Below are positions 6,767 through 8,158 of a stretch of 8,158 bases of DNA, in pieces; the first letter of the stretch is position 1, and every line of letters starts with the position of its first letter. Both the position numbers and the translations under genes were made by a program. Source of the stretch: an uncultured Pseudorhodobacter sp. Lineage in GTDB: Bacteria > Pseudomonadota > Alphaproteobacteria > Rhodobacterales > Rhodobacteraceae. The stretch spans positions 1 through 8,158 of the forward strand of contig CALEMZ010000277.1 of NCBI GenBank assembly GCA_937910975.1. The letters are read 5' to 3'. Below the pieces are notes generated by a model that saw only the letters and a program-made list of their open reading frames with translations, made no database searches and had not been told where the DNA came from.

Positions 6767-6844
6767 GTGGCCTCCACTTTGGTCGGAGGGTTTCAGAAAT
6801 GCAGACCCAAGACAAGGCTAGGGTTGCATGCTAAACCGGGGCCG
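6767..6844. promoter_or_regulatory. Divergent promoter region between acyl-CoA dehydrogenase and LysR genes
   Basis: These 78 bases separate two start codons pointing away from each other, the classic site for a LysR-type operator controlling both genes. A short imperfect palindrome around GCATGC (TTGCATGCTAA, 6824-6834) lies close to the LysR start and is a candidate half of the binding site. A matching ATGCA lies at 6799-6803. I cannot identify clear -35/-10 boxes. The function is inferred mainly from layout. Confidence 0.5.
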
Positions 6845-7756
6845 ATGATTAGCAATGTGTTCACCTTGAAGCAGTTGGAGGCGCTCGTCTGGGTTGCTGA
6901 TCTGGGCAGCTTTCGCAAAGCGGCGCAGCATTTGAACACGACGCAGCCAAATATCTCCACCCGGATTGCGGGGTTGGAGGCGGCCCTTGGCGCTGTGCTG
7001 ATGGAGCGGGACGCAGGCTCTGTCCGACTGACGGAGAAGGGCAGGGCGGTACTGGAGGCCGCGCGGGCCGTGTTGCGGAACGGTGAAGCTTTGGTCGAGG
7101 CGGCGGCGCGGCCTGATCTGGTGGAAGATCGGCTGCGTTTGGGTGTTACGGAGATGGTCGCAAGCACCTGGTTGCACAGCTATTTGCGACGGTTGAAGGC
7201 GGTTTACCCGGCAGTTTCGGTGGAGCTGACGATCGATCTGTCGCGCAATCTCGATAAGGTACTGAGCGCCAATGGGTTGGATCTGGCGATCCAGACGGCG
7301 CCTTTCGGCACGCCAGCCTCAGGGGTGATCGAGCTGGGTAAATACCCGTTTGTATGGGTTGCTGGGCCGATGCTGGCCGAAGGTCTGCCCCAAGGCGCGG
7401 GCGTGGCCGATCTGATCCCGCGCACGATTTTGACCCATGCGCGCCACACGCAATCTTATATCGAGCTGGCCGAATATGCCGAAAGTCATGGGTTGCCGGT
7501 TCAGCGTTTTGTGCCGGTAAGCAGCCTGACTTCCAGTTTGAAAATGGCAGCTGATGGGTTGGGCGTGGCGCTGGCCCCGGCGGCGATGGCGGCCATGGAT
7601 GTGGCGGAGGGGCGGCTGGTGGTGTTGAATGTGGGCTGGCTGCCCTCGCCGCTGCGATTTGCCGCGCGCTATCAGGTGGAGAAAGTGGCGCGCCATGTTG
7701 AGGTGGCGGCGCAACTGGCCGGAGAGGTGGCGAGGAAATTCCAGACAGAGCATTAA
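6845..7756 (+). CDS. LysR-family transcriptional regulator
   Basis: From the ATG at 6845 the product is 303 residues, the usual LysR size, with the DNA-binding domain starting at once. The same frame is open far upstream, but that stretch lies over the opposite-strand dehydrogenase gene and reads as non-protein, so the longer start is rejected. The winged helix-turn-helix spans about residues 6-65: FTLKQLEALVWVADLGSF, then RKAAQHLNTTQPNISTRIAG, then a wing ending near VRLTEKG. The effector-binding domain runs from about 88 to 290 (LRLGVTEMVASTWLH onwards, with GLGVALAP near 240). LysR proteins bind DNA as tetramers and respond to a small metabolite. The ribosome site is weak. Divergent placement suggests control of the acyl-CoA dehydrogenase gene and autoregulation; the co-directional hydantoinase gene downstream is another candidate target. 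The effector is unknown. Confidence 0.93.
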   Translation: MISNVFTLKQLEALVWVADLGSFRKAAQHLNTTQPNISTRIAGLEAALGAVLMERDAGSVRLTEKGRAVLEAARAVLRNGEALVEAAARPDLVEDRLRLGVTEMVASTWLHSYLRRLKAVYPAVSVELTIDLSRNLDKVLSANGLDLAIQTAPFGTPASGVIELGKYPFVWVAGPMLAEGLPQGAGVADLIPRTILTHARHTQSYIELAEYAESHGLPVQRFVPVSSLTSSLKMAADGLGVALAPAAMAAMDVAEGRLVVLNVGWLPSPLRFAARYQVEKVARHVEVAAQLAGEVARKFQTEH

Positions 7757-7844
7757 AAAAAACTATCATCCACATTAAAATAAATAATTGGATCATATAG
7801 CTATGGCCAGCCTATCCTAACGCAAAATGCAATGGGTGGGCCTT
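7757..7844 (+). promoter_or_regulatory. AT-rich leader of the hydantoinase gene, probable promoter
   Basis: An abrupt AT-rich stretch follows the LysR stop, with a run of eight A (7755-7762) and then mixed A/T up to about 7804. It includes the 8-base palindrome ATAGCTAT (7797-7804). There is no hairpin followed by T on the plus strand, so no terminator for the LysR transcript is evident. The composition suits a promoter, perhaps with an A-tract upstream element, but exact -35 and -10 boxes are not clear. Confidence 0.35.
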
Positions 7845-8158
7845 ATGAAGATGTCTTCGATTCGAATGGGTGTGGACATAGGTGGCACGTTCACTGATAT
7901 TGTGCTGGAAAAACAAGGAACTGCCTTTTCCACCAAGGTTCTGACAACCTACGCCGCCCCCGAAAACGCTATCATTGACGGGATGCATCAGGTCTGTGCC
8001 AAGGCTGGCGTGACGCCCAGTGAGATTGGCCAGATTATCCATGGCACCACGCTGGCCACGAATGCGCTGATTGAGCGGCGTGGGGCCAAGACAGCGCTGA
8101 TCACCACCAAGGGCTTTCGCGATGTGATCGAGATGCGCACCGAAAGCCGATTTGAGCA
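7845..8158 (+). CDS. Hydantoinase/oxoprolinase family protein, N-terminal part (cut by window end)
   Basis: The first 104 codons of a gene run off the window without a stop. MGVDIGGTFTDIVL (residues 8-21) is the phosphate-binding motif of the actin-like ATPase fold that opens the hydantoinase A/5-oxoprolinase family. IIHGTTLATNALIERRGAKT (64-83) and TTKGFRDVIEM (87-97) are further family signatures of the N-terminal hydantoinase/oxoprolinase domain. Members are cytoplasmic enzymes using ATP to open cyclic amides (N-methylhydantoin, 5-oxoproline), or are subunits of acetone/acetophenone carboxylases. A full subunit is about 680-700 residues and is normally followed by a HyuB-type partner. An ATG at 7851 and an upstream in-frame ATG at 7827 are alternative starts; 7845 has a GGGTGGG a few bases ahead. 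The substrate cannot be decided from this part. Confidence 0.93.
   Translation, partial: MKMSSIRMGVDIGGTFTDIVLEKQGTAFSTKVLTTYAAPENAIIDGMHQVCAKAGVTPSEIGQIIHGTTLATNALIERRGAKTALITTKGFRDVIEMRTESRFE

Noticed and set aside
6419..6844. N-terminal extension of the LysR gene
   Set aside because: The frame is open but lies over the opposite-strand acyl-CoA dehydrogenase gene. LysR proteins begin with the helix-turn-helix, which starts right after the ATG at 6845.

Overview
The window looks like a piece of an alphaproteobacterial chromosome, probably from the Rhodobacterales/Roseobacter group. This is inferred from the moderately GC-rich coding style, the protein families and their flavour; no rRNA or other taxonomic marker is present. 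It shows no complete mobile element, CRISPR array, tRNA or rRNA.

Positions 1-247 are mobile-element debris. A small array of a 12-base repeat containing a perfect palindrome (21-75) abuts, within a few bases, the C-terminal 56 or so codons of a tyrosine recombinase (about 80-247). The remnant keeps the HxxR, His and Tyr active-site motifs but has lost everything upstream. Positions 248-704 are an AT-richer junction with no recognisable gene. It holds only an open but start-less frame on the minus strand (389-580) and several short palindromes.

Positions 705-5481 look like one plus-strand operon. It runs: a small single-membrane-segment protein with a GTG start, a 66-residue YgaP-like DUF2892 membrane protein, a periplasmic adaptor (membrane fusion protein), and an RND inner-membrane efflux pump of the AcrB/HAE type. 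The last two overlap by 8 bases. Adaptor and pump would assemble with an outer-membrane channel to expel compounds from the periplasm or inner membrane. No outer-membrane channel gene is in the window, so it must come from elsewhere or be shared. A strong inverted repeat (5491-5533) separates the pump gene from the convergent gene after it.

Positions 5543-8158 are a second, metabolic block. An acyl-CoA dehydrogenase of the ACAD10/11-like type lies on the minus strand. A LysR-family regulator is divergent from it across 78 bases. The start of a hydantoinase/oxoprolinase-family ATPase follows and runs off the window end. The divergent layout suggests that the LysR protein controls the dehydrogenase, itself, and possibly the hydantoinase gene downstream.

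Apart from the left edge, the window is ordinary accessory/core metabolism and transport. The repeat array that truncates the recombinase is the most unusual item. I see no convincing undescribed multi-gene system.
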